64,000 bases of DNA from Xanthostigma xanthostigma. Its lineage: Eukaryota > Arthropoda > Insecta > Raphidioptera > Raphidiidae. The translations under genes were made by a program, and so were the position numbers. The notes under the pieces were generated by a model that saw only the letters and a program-made list of their open reading frames with translations, did no database searches and was not told the DNA's origin. The stretch is from assembly GCA_963575645.1 (NCBI GenBank), contig OY754475.1, positions 16,468,509 through 16,532,508 on the forward strand, in the 5' to 3' direction. How positions within the stretch are numbered: the stretch's first letter is position 1; the number at the start of each line of letters is the position of its first letter. This document shows positions 35,944-47,579 of this stretch, piece after piece.

Positions 35944-38742
35944 GTTGATAGTTTATTATCATTATTGACCTATATACAAAGGTATAAATTCGTCAGGTAC
36001 GTACATACATAAGTATACAATAAAATATAGTTAAAATACAAATTTACATAAAATAAAATATAAAATATACGAGTGGTTGAAGTTACCAGTTTCAATTTTT
36101 GTACTCTGATAATTTATAATAACTGCTTTCGGTTAAATATGCTTTCGTCGCTTTTTTGAAGGCATTGTAGCTGCTGATATTTTTAATGTGATTAGGCAGA
36201 GCATTGAATAATGTTATTCCAGAATTATACGGAGATTTGTTATAGTAATAGTTATTGTAATTATTTACGTACAGCATTTGGCCTTGCCTTGTATTATAAG
36301 TATGAGTCTCAGCTACAGTACTGCAGATATTTTGCTTTTTTTGATGTTCAGTAGCGATTTATAAATGTATATTGATGTAACTGTAAGTATTTTATTTTCT
36401 TTGAAGGCATTTCTGCAACTTGTGTAGTAATTTATATTGTATATTAACCTGATTATTCTTTTTTGTGCTATGAGAACTGTGTCTACATCCCTTGCTTGAC
36501 CCCATAACAGAATATTGTAGCTCAAATATGAGTAAACAGTAGCATAATATATATTTAAAATTTGGTTAATCTGCAGGTATGGTTTCAGTGTTTTAATTAA
36601 GAAGTATGCCTTGTTAATTTTTTTACACAGTGCATCAATATGTAGATTCCACTTCAGTGTCTCATCAATATGAATCCCCAGAAACATCACATCCGTACAA
36701 AGAGGGATGTCTATATTATTTAATTGAAAGCTTATTGATGGTAGACGTTTCATTTTATGAAAAAATACACATTTTGTTTTGTTTACATTAATAATAAGAC
36801 CATTCTTTGAGCACCATGTAGAAAATTCCTGCAACACTAAGTTGACATTAATGACAAGTTCATCTGAAGTCTTAGCCGCAACTACAATTGATGTATCGTC
36901 GGCATAAATTATCACTTTTCCACAGCTAATATGCTGTGGTAAATCATTGATAAATATAGTGAAAAGCAAAGGCCCAAGAACAGATCCTTGGGGCACTCCA
37001 AGGTCACATTTATAGTCACCAGATACGGTATTATTTAATTTTGTACATATATTTCTATTTGTCATGAAAGATAGCCAATCACACATGAGTCCTCTAATCC
37101 CGATACTGTCAAGTTTACTTTTTAAAAATTCAGAATTCACGCAGTCAAAGGCTCGTGTTAGATCAAAGAAGAGACCTATAACATAGAAATCTTCGTCTAA
37201 TTTTTGTAATGTATATTCAATGAAATCACACGACGCTGTTTCGGTGGATCGGTCAGGCCGAAAACCGTGTTGTTCATTTGCCAGAATGTTGTTAGCTGAC
37301 AGGAAAGACAGAATTCTATTACTCACTATTTTTTCAATTATTATTGAAAACACCGATAATAAACAGATTGGTCTAAAATTCTCAAGAAGTTCACAGTCTC
37401 CCTTTTTAAATACGGGAATCACTAAACCAGCTTTTAATAGTTGTGGAAAGGTACCATTCACGAGTGAAAGATTTATTATAAATTTCAAGATATCTAAATA
37501 ACTGTAACACGTATTCTTGATTAACATTCTTGATACCCCATCGCAGCCAGATGATTGTTTATTTGGTAATTTGGAAATCACATTTATCAATTCAGTGTCA
37601 GTGACTTCATGTATATATATACTATGCAGTGCACTAATATGTTGTATAGTACACTCATTAGAGAGATTATTGTTGCTGAAATGACCATCAACAGTCTTTC
37701 GAGCTATTGTCGAAAAATAGTCCGCGAAGATGTTTGCAATTCTAATGTCGTCTTTAATTAGTGTGTCATTATAATTTATAATAATCTTATTATTTTTATT
37801 ACGATGTTTTTCGGTTATATCATGTACTATTTTCCATAGCTCCTTTGCTTTGTTCGCAGATTTATTTATTTTATTTTGCCAATATTTTCTTTTAGCTTCA
37901 ATTATATTTTTATGATGTTGTTTTTTTATAATTTTATATTGATTACATAGATTCTGGTCATTGTAGTCTTTACTCAAATGATACAAATTCTTTAATTTGT
38001 TCGAAGCTGAAATTAGAACACTATTTATCCATTTACTGCTGTTATTTGTAGTCGCAGACTTTACACAACTCGGTTTCTTAGGGCAGGTTACATCCATACA
38101 CCACAGAAATGTCTCCCAAAATTTATTAAATGCATCATCCACATCTTTTGCTTCATAAACTTCATTCCAATTTGCATTAGAAATTAATGTGCTAAAATTT
38201 GTCATATTATTTACTGAAAAGGATCTTTTGAAGCTTGCCGTGTTATGAATGTCTTGTACACTGCGTTTTAATTTATCAACTTTCTTAATATGTACTGTAC
38301 ATTCCAGTAAACAGTGATCTGATAAGTCCAAATCTTTCACATTTACTTGACATTCTAGATTTGTAACTACATAATCAATCCCACTATTTAATCTAGTCGG
38401 TACATTAACTTTATTAACTAATCCAAAACTTTGGAAGAGATCGAACAATAATTTTCTATCCATTGTGTCAATTAAAAAGTTTATCTATGTTTAGATCACC
38501 ACATAATAATATATTTTTGAATCTTACAGATACAGCAGACAACATCGCATCAAACTGCGTCCAGAAATGTTTAATATCACCTAAACAACTTCTATATATC
38601 ACTACAATACAAACATTTTCTCCACCCACTTTTGTTTTAATAGCTGCACATTCGAAGTCTAATTCTATACAAAAACTATTCAAGTCGATTATATCAAACT
38701 TTAAATTATTATTTACAAAAATAGCCACTCCGCCATGCTGCC
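35944..38742 (-). mobile_element. LINE (Jockey/CR1-like), 5'-truncated, in G7 intron 1
   Basis: On the minus strand, 38728-38468 gives part of an apurinic-type endonuclease (ending CGDLNID). A frameshift near 38465 leads into a 716-residue frame (38463-36313). This frame has SDHCLLEC, then reverse transcriptase motifs QHGFRPDRST, GLFFDLTRAFDCV, LGVPQGSVLGPLLF, YADD and FLGIHIDETLKWN. A second frameshift near 36310 joins the C-terminal tail (36277-36092). Both flanks match the continuous G6 intron sequence around 31975, so the endpoints are well placed. No clear target duplication is visible. The YADD box is intact, but the element is dead because of frameshifts and truncation. Confidence 0.88.
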
Positions 38743-39309
38743 ATGAATATAAAAATGTGCTTTATTCGAAAAACACTAATCTCTCTGAACAACGCCTACG
38801 AAACGTTATTTATGATAGATTTAAAACGATAATACTAGCTTGTGACAACATACGGTAAAATTTTCCTTATTCTTCGCCGTCGCTTATGACGGATTTTGAA
38901 ACGAACTTAACTCTTTATTACTGTAGGAGAGTTGAAGAAGTGAATTCCCTTTGAAACACACTCTTTTCAAGAAAAAAAATGTACAAACGCCCGAAATTAG
39001 CACCAAATACTGTACTGACAAGTCATTTTTAATACTGTATGGCCATCTTGTTAGTAACTTTCGTTACCACCAATTACTACAAAATTCCCAACGCTTACGA
39101 CACACACACAATATCAGTAATATCAGTGGAGCGGTGTTGTCAAACTTACACAATTACCTTTGTATTGAAATGTGGGTCTCAATAACTCATGAAAACAAAC
39201 AGGGGTATAAAATTCGAGCCAATTGGGCGATAGTACTAATTACGATGCAATGGTATTTTTTTTGTGCAGTAAAAAAAGGAGGGCGTTAAGGTTTTTTTTT
39301 TTTAATTCT

Positions 39310-39835
39310 ACAGAATGGGCACATGCGAAAAAGATAACGGGGTATCCGAATTGTTTCGTAGTGAAACGGGAAGGAGCATGGGGGAGTTTTTTAAAAAAAT
39401 AATTCCGGGGTGAACGATACAGAGGTATGCGAATTGTCTCGCAGTGAAACGGGAAGTGGCAAAGGTGGAGTTAAAAAAAAAAACAATTCCTAGGTGAATG
39501 ATAAAGGGGTATGCGAATTGCTTCACAGTGATCGATAAAGGGGTATGCGAACTGTCTCGCAGTGAAACGGGAAATGGCAAAGGTGGAGTTTAAAAAAAAA
39601 ACAATTCCGAGGTGAACGATAAAGGGGTATGCGAACTGTTTCGCAGTGATCTATAAAGGGGTATGCGAATTGTCTCTCAGTGAAACGGGAAGTGGCAAAT
39701 GTGGAATTAAAAAAAAAAAACAACTCCGAGGTGAACGATTAAGGGGTATGCGAATTGTTTCGCAGTTAACGATAAAGGGGTATGCGAATTGTGTGGCAGT
39801 GAAACGGGAATCGTTAAAGGGTGAGTACCTAAAAA
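39310..39835. repeat. Irregular minisatellite
   Basis: Repeats of GATAAAGGGGTATGCGAATTG followed by TCTCGCAGTGAAACGGGAAGTG, A-runs and CAATTCCGAGGTGAAC. Units are of mixed length, with about four or five long copies plus extra short ones. Several open frames here are artefacts of the repeat. Confidence 0.75.
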
Positions 39836-39937
39836 ACATTATCGTGTAAATCGTAGGTGGGTTGTGTCGATGCTAAGGCGTTTTTTTTACAGGAAAGAAA
39901 TTTTAATATTTATAATACTGTCCCATCCAAAGTTATA

Positions 39938-41701
39938 TACACTAGTAACAAAAATTAAAGGATATAAAAAAAAATCTAAATTTTTGGGTAATATTCAACG
40001 AGCTGTAACTCCGAGGGAAATGATTGTATAGAAAATAAAAAAAAAGCAAATTATAGCTCCAAGTATCTAGTTTTCAGGTATGACCATGAATTTTTTTTTT
40101 ATGTTTTAGTCTGGAGAAATTTTAAAGAAACTACCAAAAAAAAAATTTCCAAATTTTTTCTTGTCTAAAAAAAGGTATACGGACTTCAAAAAATTTTTTT
40201 CCATCATTCCACTCGAAAACTCTCGTAGAAAATTTAATGCCCTTTAATTTGATGTACTCATGAAGCCTGTACGATGATTTGCCGCAGAGTTATCGTCAAT
40301 CAAAGCCAAAAGCATCTTTTTAACTTTAATAATCAATAACTCTGGAAATAATGATCGTATAGAAAATCGATGGGGGGTTTTGAAAACTTCACAATATTCC
40401 CTATAAGATACTGTGAATGGCTATTGACGAAAAAATTTTTTTCGAAGCAAAAATCTTGATTGAAAAAAGGATAAAAATTTGCGTAATTAAGGATATTTGG
40501 ATAAATTGGTATAACTTTGGATAAAATGGATGAACGAAGGATATCGTCAGTAATTTTTCAACCTTAAAGTGTCCTGAAAAATCCCTGAAAAATTCAAAAC
40601 GATGCGATTTTTTTTTCTTAGTGCCCCGAAGCTTCAAATTCACGTTTAGTGTGAAGAAAAGCCGACATCCACTGGGGGGTATATCGATTTTTTTTATTGA
40701 TTTTTTAAGTTGACATTTAAAACTAAGGCAGTTGCAGTGGTAAAAAAAATCCAGTTAATTTTTTTTGACAATAATGGAGCATTCTGAAGACGTTAACAAA
40801 AAAAAATTTTGGAAAAAAAAATTTTCGAAAAAAAAATTTTTGAAAAAAATTAATTTTTTTTTTTTTTTAATTTTTAACAAACACGATTTTTTCGATCGAA
40901 AAAATACAGATTATCGATAAAAAAAATTTTTTTTCATTGAAAAAATGAATAAAAATTGAAAAATTGCCCATAACTGTGATTTTTGCAAAAACAATAAATT
41001 TGAAGCTTCGGGGCACTAAGAAAAAAAAATCGCATCGTTTTGAATTTTTCAGGGATTTTTCAGGACACTTTAAGGTTGAAAAATTACTGACGATATCCTT
41101 CGTTCATCCATTTTATCCAAAGTTATACCAATTTATCCAAATATCCTTAATTACGCAAATTTTTATCCTTTTTTCAATCAAGATTTTTGCTTCGAAAAAC
41201 ATTTTTTCGTCAATAGCCATTCACAGTATCTTATAGGGAATATTGTGAAGTTTTCAAAACCCCCCATCGATTTTCTATACGATCATTATTTCCAGAGTTA
41301 TTGATTATTAAAGTTAAAAAGATGCTTTTGGCTTTGATTGACGATAACTCTGCGGCAAATCATCGTACAGGCTTCATGAGTACATCAAATTAAAGGGAAT
41401 TAAATTTTCTACGAGAGTTTTCGAGTGGAATGATGGAAAAAAAATTTTTGAAGTCCGTATACCTTTTTTTAGACAAGAAAAAATTTGGAAAAAATTTTTT
41501 TTTTGGTAGTTTCTTTAAAATTTCTCCAGACTCAAACATAAAAAAAAAATTCATGGTCATACCTGAAAACTAGATACTTGGAGCTATAATTTGCTTTTTT
41601 TTATTTTCTGTACAATCATTTCCCTCGGAGTTACAGCTCGTTGAATATTACCCAAAATTTTAGATTTTTTTTTATATCCTTTAATTTTTGTTACTAGTGT
41701 A
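39938..41701. mobile_element. 1.76-kb palindromic TA-flanked element
   Basis: Termini are TACACTAGTAACAAAAATTA and TAATTTTTGTTACTAGTGTA with TA on each side, as in Tc1/mariner-type MITEs. Two arms of about 700 bp (to about 40640 and from about 40995) are almost perfect mirrors. The spacer of about 355 bp is rich in A- and T-runs. No transposase frame is seen; mirrored short frames on both arms are the same sequence read twice. Confidence 0.8.
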
Positions 41702-42200
41702 TATTCAAAGGACATTAGTAATACAGTAATGACGTGGTAACTGTGACGTGGCACAAACAGTAGTTCTATATTTTTCACGTATTACTGAGTAAATGTGTGA
41801 GTAATCTGCACAGTTACTATTTGCAAAAATGGCGTGCGCGGGTTGCAAAATGAATGTGCGCGAATATGTAAAAAAATACAATAATGATAAAACGGTTTAT
41901 ATTAATTTCTTGTATGATCACAAAATAATATCTAATCATCACGTTTGCCCCAAATGTGGTAAAGAATGTAAATTATCCGTGATCTCACTTTCATATAGGT
42001 GTTACAAAAAACACGAAATAGTAAACGAAAAAAACGGGTAAGATTACGAAAAAAAGTGTAATTATAACTTCAGTGCCAGAAATGGCACCTGGTTAGGTAG
42101 CCACTCACATTTACCGATCCAAGAAATCGGATATTTTTGTGTTTTATGGTGTCTCACCAGATATCCTAGAGGAGATTCTATAAAAAATGAATTGAACTGG

Positions 42201-45062
42201 AGGTGCGTGAAGTTGGCCCGCAAAAAATTCGGGCTGGGGGGTAAATCGTTCCAATCGATAGTCTATCGTTAGACCACATTTTACCCCCAATTAGTTTCGT
42301 TTTACCCCCTCTCAATTTTTTTTTATTCGAAAAATAAAATTTTCGGGCCAACTTCACAAGCCCGAATTTTTTCCCGGGCTGGGGGGTAAAACGTCTCAAT
42401 CGAAAGGTTTTCGTTAGTCCATATTTTACCCATAAATAATTTCGTTTTACCCCCTCCCAAAAAAAAGTTATTTAATAACAAAGTTTATTTTCCAAAAGTA
42501 CTATAAATCGCTGTAAAACGCCCGAAAGGGCCCGGTCTCGGGATTAAAACATTCCAATCGATAGTTTATCGTTGGACCACATTTTATTCGCAATTAGTTT
42601 GGTTTTACCCCCTCTCAAATTTTGTTTATTCGAAAAATAAAATTTCCGGGCCAACTTCACAAGCCCGAATTTTTTCCCGGGCTGGGGGGTAAAACGTCTC
42701 AATCGAAAGGTTTTCATTAGTCCATGTTTTACCCAAAAATAATTTCGTTTTACCCCCTTCCAAAAAAAAGTTATTTCATAACAAAGTTTTTTTCCAAAAG
42801 TACTATAAATCGCTGTAAAACGCCGGGAAAAGCCCAGACTAGGGGTTAAAACGTTCTAAACAGTAGTCTATCGTTGGAACACATTTTACCCCCTCTCAAT
42901 TTTTTTTTATTCGAAAAATAAAATTTCCGGGCCAACTACACCAGCCCAAATTTTTTCCCGGGCTGGGGGGTAAAACGTCTCAATCGAAAGGTTTTCGTTA
43001 GTCCATGTTTTACCCATAAATAATTTCGTTTTACCCCCTCCCAAAAAAAAGTTATTTAATAACAAAGTTTATTTTCCAAAAGTACCTACTATAAATCGCT
43101 GTAAAACGCCAGAAAGGGCCCGGTCTGGGGATTAAAACATTCCAATCGATAGTTTATCGTTGGACCACATTTTATTCGCAATTATTTTGGTTTTACCCCC
43201 TCTCAAATTTTGTTTATTCGAAAAATAAAATTTCCGGGCTAACTACACCAGCCCGAATTTTTTGTTGGGTTGGGGGGTTAAAACGTCGCAATCAAAAGTA
43301 CTTTGTTAGTTTATGTTTTACACACAATTATTTTCGATTTACTCCCCCCCCCTCGCGAGAAAACACCGCATACCAAAACACCCGCGACATAACATTCTGT
43401 AAAAAACACTGGCAGTTGCAAAACACCTGATTTCGAAATTGTTTACGATCAATAACATGTAATAATTAAATAAGAAATGAAATCTTTATAAATAATTATT
43501 ACTTGAAGGAAATTGATGTGTTAAAATAAAATCACAAAATAAAACCAACCATCAAATTCGATAGCACTTTATTATTGAACCTATAAACATATTTTCTATT
43601 TATGTAAATATGACATTAGAATTTTGGCCTTTTGCTGTCAGTATTCCTGGTTAGAGGTTCAAAATGTATTTAAAAAAAAGTATATAATTTTCATGAAGGA
43701 CACAGCATTGTGGGCGGTTGTCAAAAAATACAAAATTATAGATTAGTGTCTAACCGTATTAAAAGTGATAGTGTAGAAACTGCACTATTCTACACTTTCA
43801 ATATAATATAATAAAATAGACTTAAAAGCTGCATTTTATTTATTATCTTTATGTCTATTTTGAATTTTGCTAAAATTTTAAGTGACCTTGTTTTCAAAAT
43901 AATTTTATAAGTCAAAGTTCCTTTATCTGGACCGCGTGCCAACGCTACTACCAAGAAAATGTTGATATTTACGATTCTTTTTAGTTTTCCAAAATTTTTT
44001 AAGTGAGCGTACTTATACTATTGTAAAAAAATATTTTACAAAATAATTTGATGAGTAAAAGTTCTTTATTTGGATTGCGTGCTAACGGTACCAGCAAGAA
44101 AATGTTGATATTTACGTTTTTTTTTTAATTTTCCAAAAGTTTTTAAGTGTTCGTATACTATTGTAAAAAAATATTTTACAAAATAATTTTATGAGTAACA
44201 GTTCATTATCTATACCGCGTGCCAACGGTACAACCTGAAAATTTTGACATTTACGAAATTTTTGAATTTTCCAAAAAAATTTAAGTGACTGTATACTACT
44301 ATTGTAAAAAATAATTTTACAAAATAATTTTCAGAGTAAAAGTTCTTTATCTAGACCGCGTGCTAACGGTACAACAAGAAAATTTTGATATTTACGAAAT
44401 TTTTGGATTTTCCAAAAAAATTTAAGTGAGCGTATACTACTGTAAAAAGCCATTTATAGTACTTTTGGAAAAAAAACATTGTTATTAAATAGCTTTTTTC
44501 TGGGAGGGGGTAAAACGAAATTATTTATGGGTAAAATATGGACTAACGAAAACCTTTCGATTGAGACGTTTTACCCCCCAGCCCGGGAAAAAATTCGGGC
44601 TGGTGTAGTTGGCCCGAAAATTTTATTTTTCGAATAAACAAAATTTGAGAGGGGGTAAAACCAAACTAATTGCGAATAAAATGTAGTCCAACGATAAACT
44701 ATCGATTGGAATGTTTTAATCCCCAGCCAGGGCCCTTTAGGGCGTTTTACAGCGATTTATAGTACTTTTGGAAAATAAATTTTGTTATTAAATAACTTTT
44801 TTTTGGGAGGGGGTAAAACGAAATTATTTATGGGTAAAACATGGACTAACGAAAACCTTTCGATTGAGACGTTTTACCCCCCAGCCCGGGAAAAAATTCG
44901 GGCTTGTGAAGTCGGCCCGAAAATTTTATTTTTCAAATAAAAAAAAATTGAAAGGGGGTAAAACGAAACTAATTGGGGGTAAAATGTGGTCTAACGATAG
45001 ACTATCGATTGGAACAATTTACCCCCCAGCCCGAATTTTTTGCGGGCCAACTTCACGCACCT
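42201..45062. mobile_element. Foldback element with tandem-repeat arms and 9-bp target duplication
   Basis: The ends are AGGTGCGTGAAGTTGGCCCG and its reverse complement. TTGAACTGG is repeated exactly at 42192-42200 and 45063-45071. The left arm (42201 to about 43330) contains repeats of 280-304 bp, recognisable by CGGGCTGGGGGGTAAAACGT at 42373, 42677 and 42957. The right arm (about 44450-45062) holds about two inverted units. The core (43340-44440) has unique sequence and four 140-bp satellite units. No transposase frame. Repetitive arms and a 9-bp duplication resemble the Drosophila FB class; MULE-type mobilisation is an alternative. Confidence 0.85.
43879..44430 (+). repeat. Four ~140-bp satellite units in the foldback core
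   Basis: Units restart at about 43879, 44001, 44145, 44283 and 44424 with AAGTGA/AAGTGT, followed by TTTTACAAAATAATTTTATAAG-like sequence, a TCTTTATCTAGACCGCGTGC block and GATATTTACGAA. This is the family seen upstream of G1, G3 and G5. Confidence 0.75.
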
Positions 45063-45690
45063 TTGAACTGGCAGTACGCGAACTATTACAAACTGGTCCA
45101 GTGATTGTCGGGAAGTGTGCGAGGATTGGGCAAAAAAACATTCCGAAATGCTAGGCGGAGAAGGAGTCATAGTCGAAATAGACGAGGCAAAATTTGGTAC
45201 TATTTGAGGTATATTTTATTATAATCTATTTTTAGCAAAAATACTGATTGGTGATTTTTTAGGGAAACGCAAATACAATAGAGGCAGGCGGATAGAGGGT
45301 CAGTGGGTCTTCGGCGGTATTGAAAGAGTAACGAAGAAAGTGTTTTTAGTACCCGTGGAAAAAAGGGATGCCGATACGCTATTAAGCATCATACGCCAAT
45401 GGATTAAACCAGGCAGTATTATTGTATCCGACTGTTGCCTTAACAATGAAGGATATCGGCACCTAAAAATAAACCACAGTGTAAATTTTGTTGATGTGGA
45501 CAACCCGATGGTTCATACCCAAAACATAGAAAGAACTTGGAGGAATGTTAGAGGAGCAATTCCCCGATATGGGAGAAAAGAGGCGCATTTTGTCGGTTAT
45601 TTGGCCGAATATTTATTTAAAACAGCCATTAAGGACACTTTGGTCCATAGTTTTTTTACAGCGGCTGCAGCCCTGTATCCGCCACCGTGA

Positions 45691-45873
45691 TTGTTTATAG
45701 AATTTGCCTTATTTTCGTCAGTTTTATATTACGGTTTAGAACGTTGTTTTTTGTTTATAGAATTTGCTTTATTTTCGTCAGTTTTTATATTACAGTTTAG
45801 AACGTTGTTTTTTGTTTATAGAATTTGCTTTATTTTCGTCAGTTTTTATATTACGGTTTAGAATGTTGTTTTT
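45691..45873 (+). repeat. Three tandem ~60-bp repeats after the Merlin frame
   Basis: Units starting TTGTTTATAGAATTTGC at 45691, 45751 and 45812 repeat CTTTATTTTCGTCAG and GGTTTAGAACGTTG. They directly follow the transposase stop. Confidence 0.85.
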
Positions 45874-45887
45874 TATTTCATTATAAG

Positions 45888-46102
45888 ACAGTGATGTCAA
45901 ACACGCGACCCGCAGGCCATATGCGGCCCGCCAATACATAGATTTCGGTTCGCTAAGACGTTAAAAAAACATTTGAGGCTAATAACATAATCATTCTAAT
46001 AATCGTATTTTATTAATTTTTTGTAACACAAAAAACATGCAGTCCCCAACTTAGTACAAAATTCATAATGTGGCCTACATCATATAAGTTTGACATGTCC
46101 TA
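45888..46102. mobile_element. Probable decayed hAT-like MITE
   Basis: Starts CAGTGATGTCAAACACGCGACC and ends AAGTTTGACATGTCCT, an inverted TGTCAAAC pair. GCGGCCCGCC lies inside. The target duplication is not clear. Confidence 0.45.
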
Positions 46103-46212
46103 TAAAAACAGACAGTTTTGTTCGTTTTAAAATTCGCCAAAATCGACGGCGACGAATAAGTAAAATGTTACGTTACCGATTGTCATTACTCATGGAAAAG
46201 AGTACAGCTTAC

Positions 46213-46362
46213 CTGAATAGCAGCGCGTTTCCTTATTACACCAGCCACCCTGTCCCCCATTTTGGATGAAAATGAAAACATATCTAACAATGTAACGCCA
46301 CTTGATAAGCACAATCGACACATTGTACTTAAGCCAGACCCAATGATCGATATTTCTTTCAT
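46213..46362 (-). CDS. G7 exon 1: first half of ZAD
   Basis: The minus strand reads a 50-residue exon starting at 46362 and ending CAG|GTAAG. It has CRLC at positions 15-18 and differs from G6 exon 1 at only a few residues (GD for GN, RK for MK, RA for LA, IQ for VQ). The sequence upstream (46365-46530) matches G6 upstream sequence (32340-32720), including a CATCTAAGTAATGGATAGAG block. No other exon 2 lies nearby on this strand, and G7 exon 2 lacks a local exon 1, so the two belong together across a transposon-filled intron. Confidence 0.78.
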
Positions 46363-46779
46363 TATGGTGACTCTATCACTTTTCATATTAATACGGCACA
46401 ACTATCTGTTCTCACATCGCTGAACGGCTCATCAACTTCTGACATCTAAGTAATGGATAGAGAATTGGCTCCAATGTTTCATTTTAGGGGGGTCTAGAAA
46501 ACAGATGAATTAAGTAGATTGTAGAGAATGCGATTATTATGAAAAATAACTTCTGTTTGCGATATCTCGAGCATTTCGATCGATGTATATATTACAAGGA
46601 TTTAGGATACCTCGAGCAATCTAAAGAGAAAAAGGGAAACACCAAAATTGCCGTGGTACACGTCTACTATTTCCGAAAAAAAAAACATTAACGCAAATTA
46701 TTGAATTTTATCTTTCTATTTTGAAATAATCGCGAAAACGTTTGTGACGTCACGCCTCAGTGACAGCTGACATTAGAAG

Positions 46780-47040
46780 TTGTATTTATGGGGTAGAGCT
46801 ATCGTGCAGAGGTATTTCATAGAAAGGTAGGTATGTAAAATTTACTTAATGATATGATTTATATAAAGTATTTTCTGAAAAGTAGGTACTTAGTAGTAAA
46901 AATAGTATGACTTTCTTTAGTTGCAAATTAACTAACCTCAGAAATAACCTGTGACATAAGTATTATAAAATATCACAAAAAAAAAAACGAATAAACAACA
47001 AATTAACTAATTGAATGATGCAGAAGTGAATGATGGCAAC
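46780..47040. repeat. Segment duplicated at 62545-62790
   Basis: AATGATATGATTTATAT, AGTAGTAAAAATAGTATG and CGAATAAACAACAAAT blocks align over about 240 bp with 62545-62790. The copy lies upstream of G8 in one case and within the G9-G10 interval in the other, so it marks a duplication of zinc-finger gene flanks or a dispersed repeat. Confidence 0.6.
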
Positions 47041-47295
47041 AAACTCAATGTTCTCAGGTGATCTAATGGGACGAGGGACTCCAGTTCTTCGTCTTATCGC
47101 ACTTGCAGTTTGTCTGAACGTAGTGACCCACAAAACAATTGATTTCCGCTCCAGGACGGGGGCCAACGGGGCGCAATTCCGAAAGGCGCGCTGGGTTGCG
47201 ATCACGGAACATCCGTTCGAAAAGTAATCCTCAACGGCAAACGCACGCTCCTCACTGTTCCGACACATGATGGCGACTGAACTGTGTCGGGACAA
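46963..47295 (-). pseudogene. Mariner-type transposase N terminus (DUF4817-like)
   Basis: Residues such as SEERAFAVEDYFSNG, then VIATQRAFRN, LAPVLERKSI and RRRTGVPRPIRSPENIE are the helix-turn-helix N-terminal region seen in insect mariner-like transposases. The frame leaves the family after SPENIE near 47040, so the catalytic part is absent. A small internal gap (RNCAPLAP) shows a deletion. Confidence 0.75.
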
Positions 47296-47327
47296 AACTT
47301 TATAGTTCTGCCTCTCGAACTACACCA

Positions 47328-47576
47328 CTAGCGCTCCGCTACGATATCAACCGACTGAATGGCGCGCATTTTAAAAAAGGAAGTTATGCTGCCGCAGCCT
47401 GTACATTGCTGGTACATTGCCATTAGTTGGCGTTGATTTTTGTCGAGGCATTCTTGTTGACGGGTGACGAAATTGCCCATAGTCCTTTCGAGCAAGGCAG
47501 ATGGAACTCTGTGAATTTCACGACTTACGGTTTCGGAAAGAGCTTCAAAAGTACGTTTTTGAAAGAGAAACAGCAT
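47328..47576 (-). pseudogene. Mariner-type transposase C terminus
   Basis: The segment LSETVSREIHRVPSALLERTMGNF, followed by RQQECLDKN, fits the C-terminal helix region of DDE transposases. It lies upstream of the N-terminal fragment on the same strand, so the two are from adjacent or rearranged copies, not one gene. Confidence 0.6.
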
Positions 47577-47579
47577 TAA

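Larger units (their letters stand above)
41829..45690 (+). pseudogene. Merlin (IS1595-like) transposase, split by a foldback element
   Basis: The N-terminal part (41829-42200) has a zinc ribbon (CPKCGKEC near 41948) and RNGTWLGSHSHLP. An in-frame TAA lies at 42039. After the insertion at 42201-45062 the frame is shifted and resumes with NWSSDCREVCEDW. The catalytic triad is readable: Asp in VIVEIDEAKFG (about 45170), Asp in IIVSDCC (about 45425), Glu in HTQNIERTW (about 45525). A GT-AG intron of 66 bases (45197-45262) restores KFGKRKYNRGRR. The C terminus ends ALYPPP at 45690. The active-site residues survive, but the gene is broken by the stop, a frameshift and the insertion. Confidence 0.85.

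Noticed and set aside
40401-41236. Two identical 80-90 residue frames on opposite strands
   Set aside because: They are the same sequence read on both arms of the 39938-41701 palindrome.
42178-45154. Matching frames at both ends of the foldback element
   Set aside because: They come from the inverted terminal repeats; the second only appears to continue into the Merlin flank, in the wrong frame.
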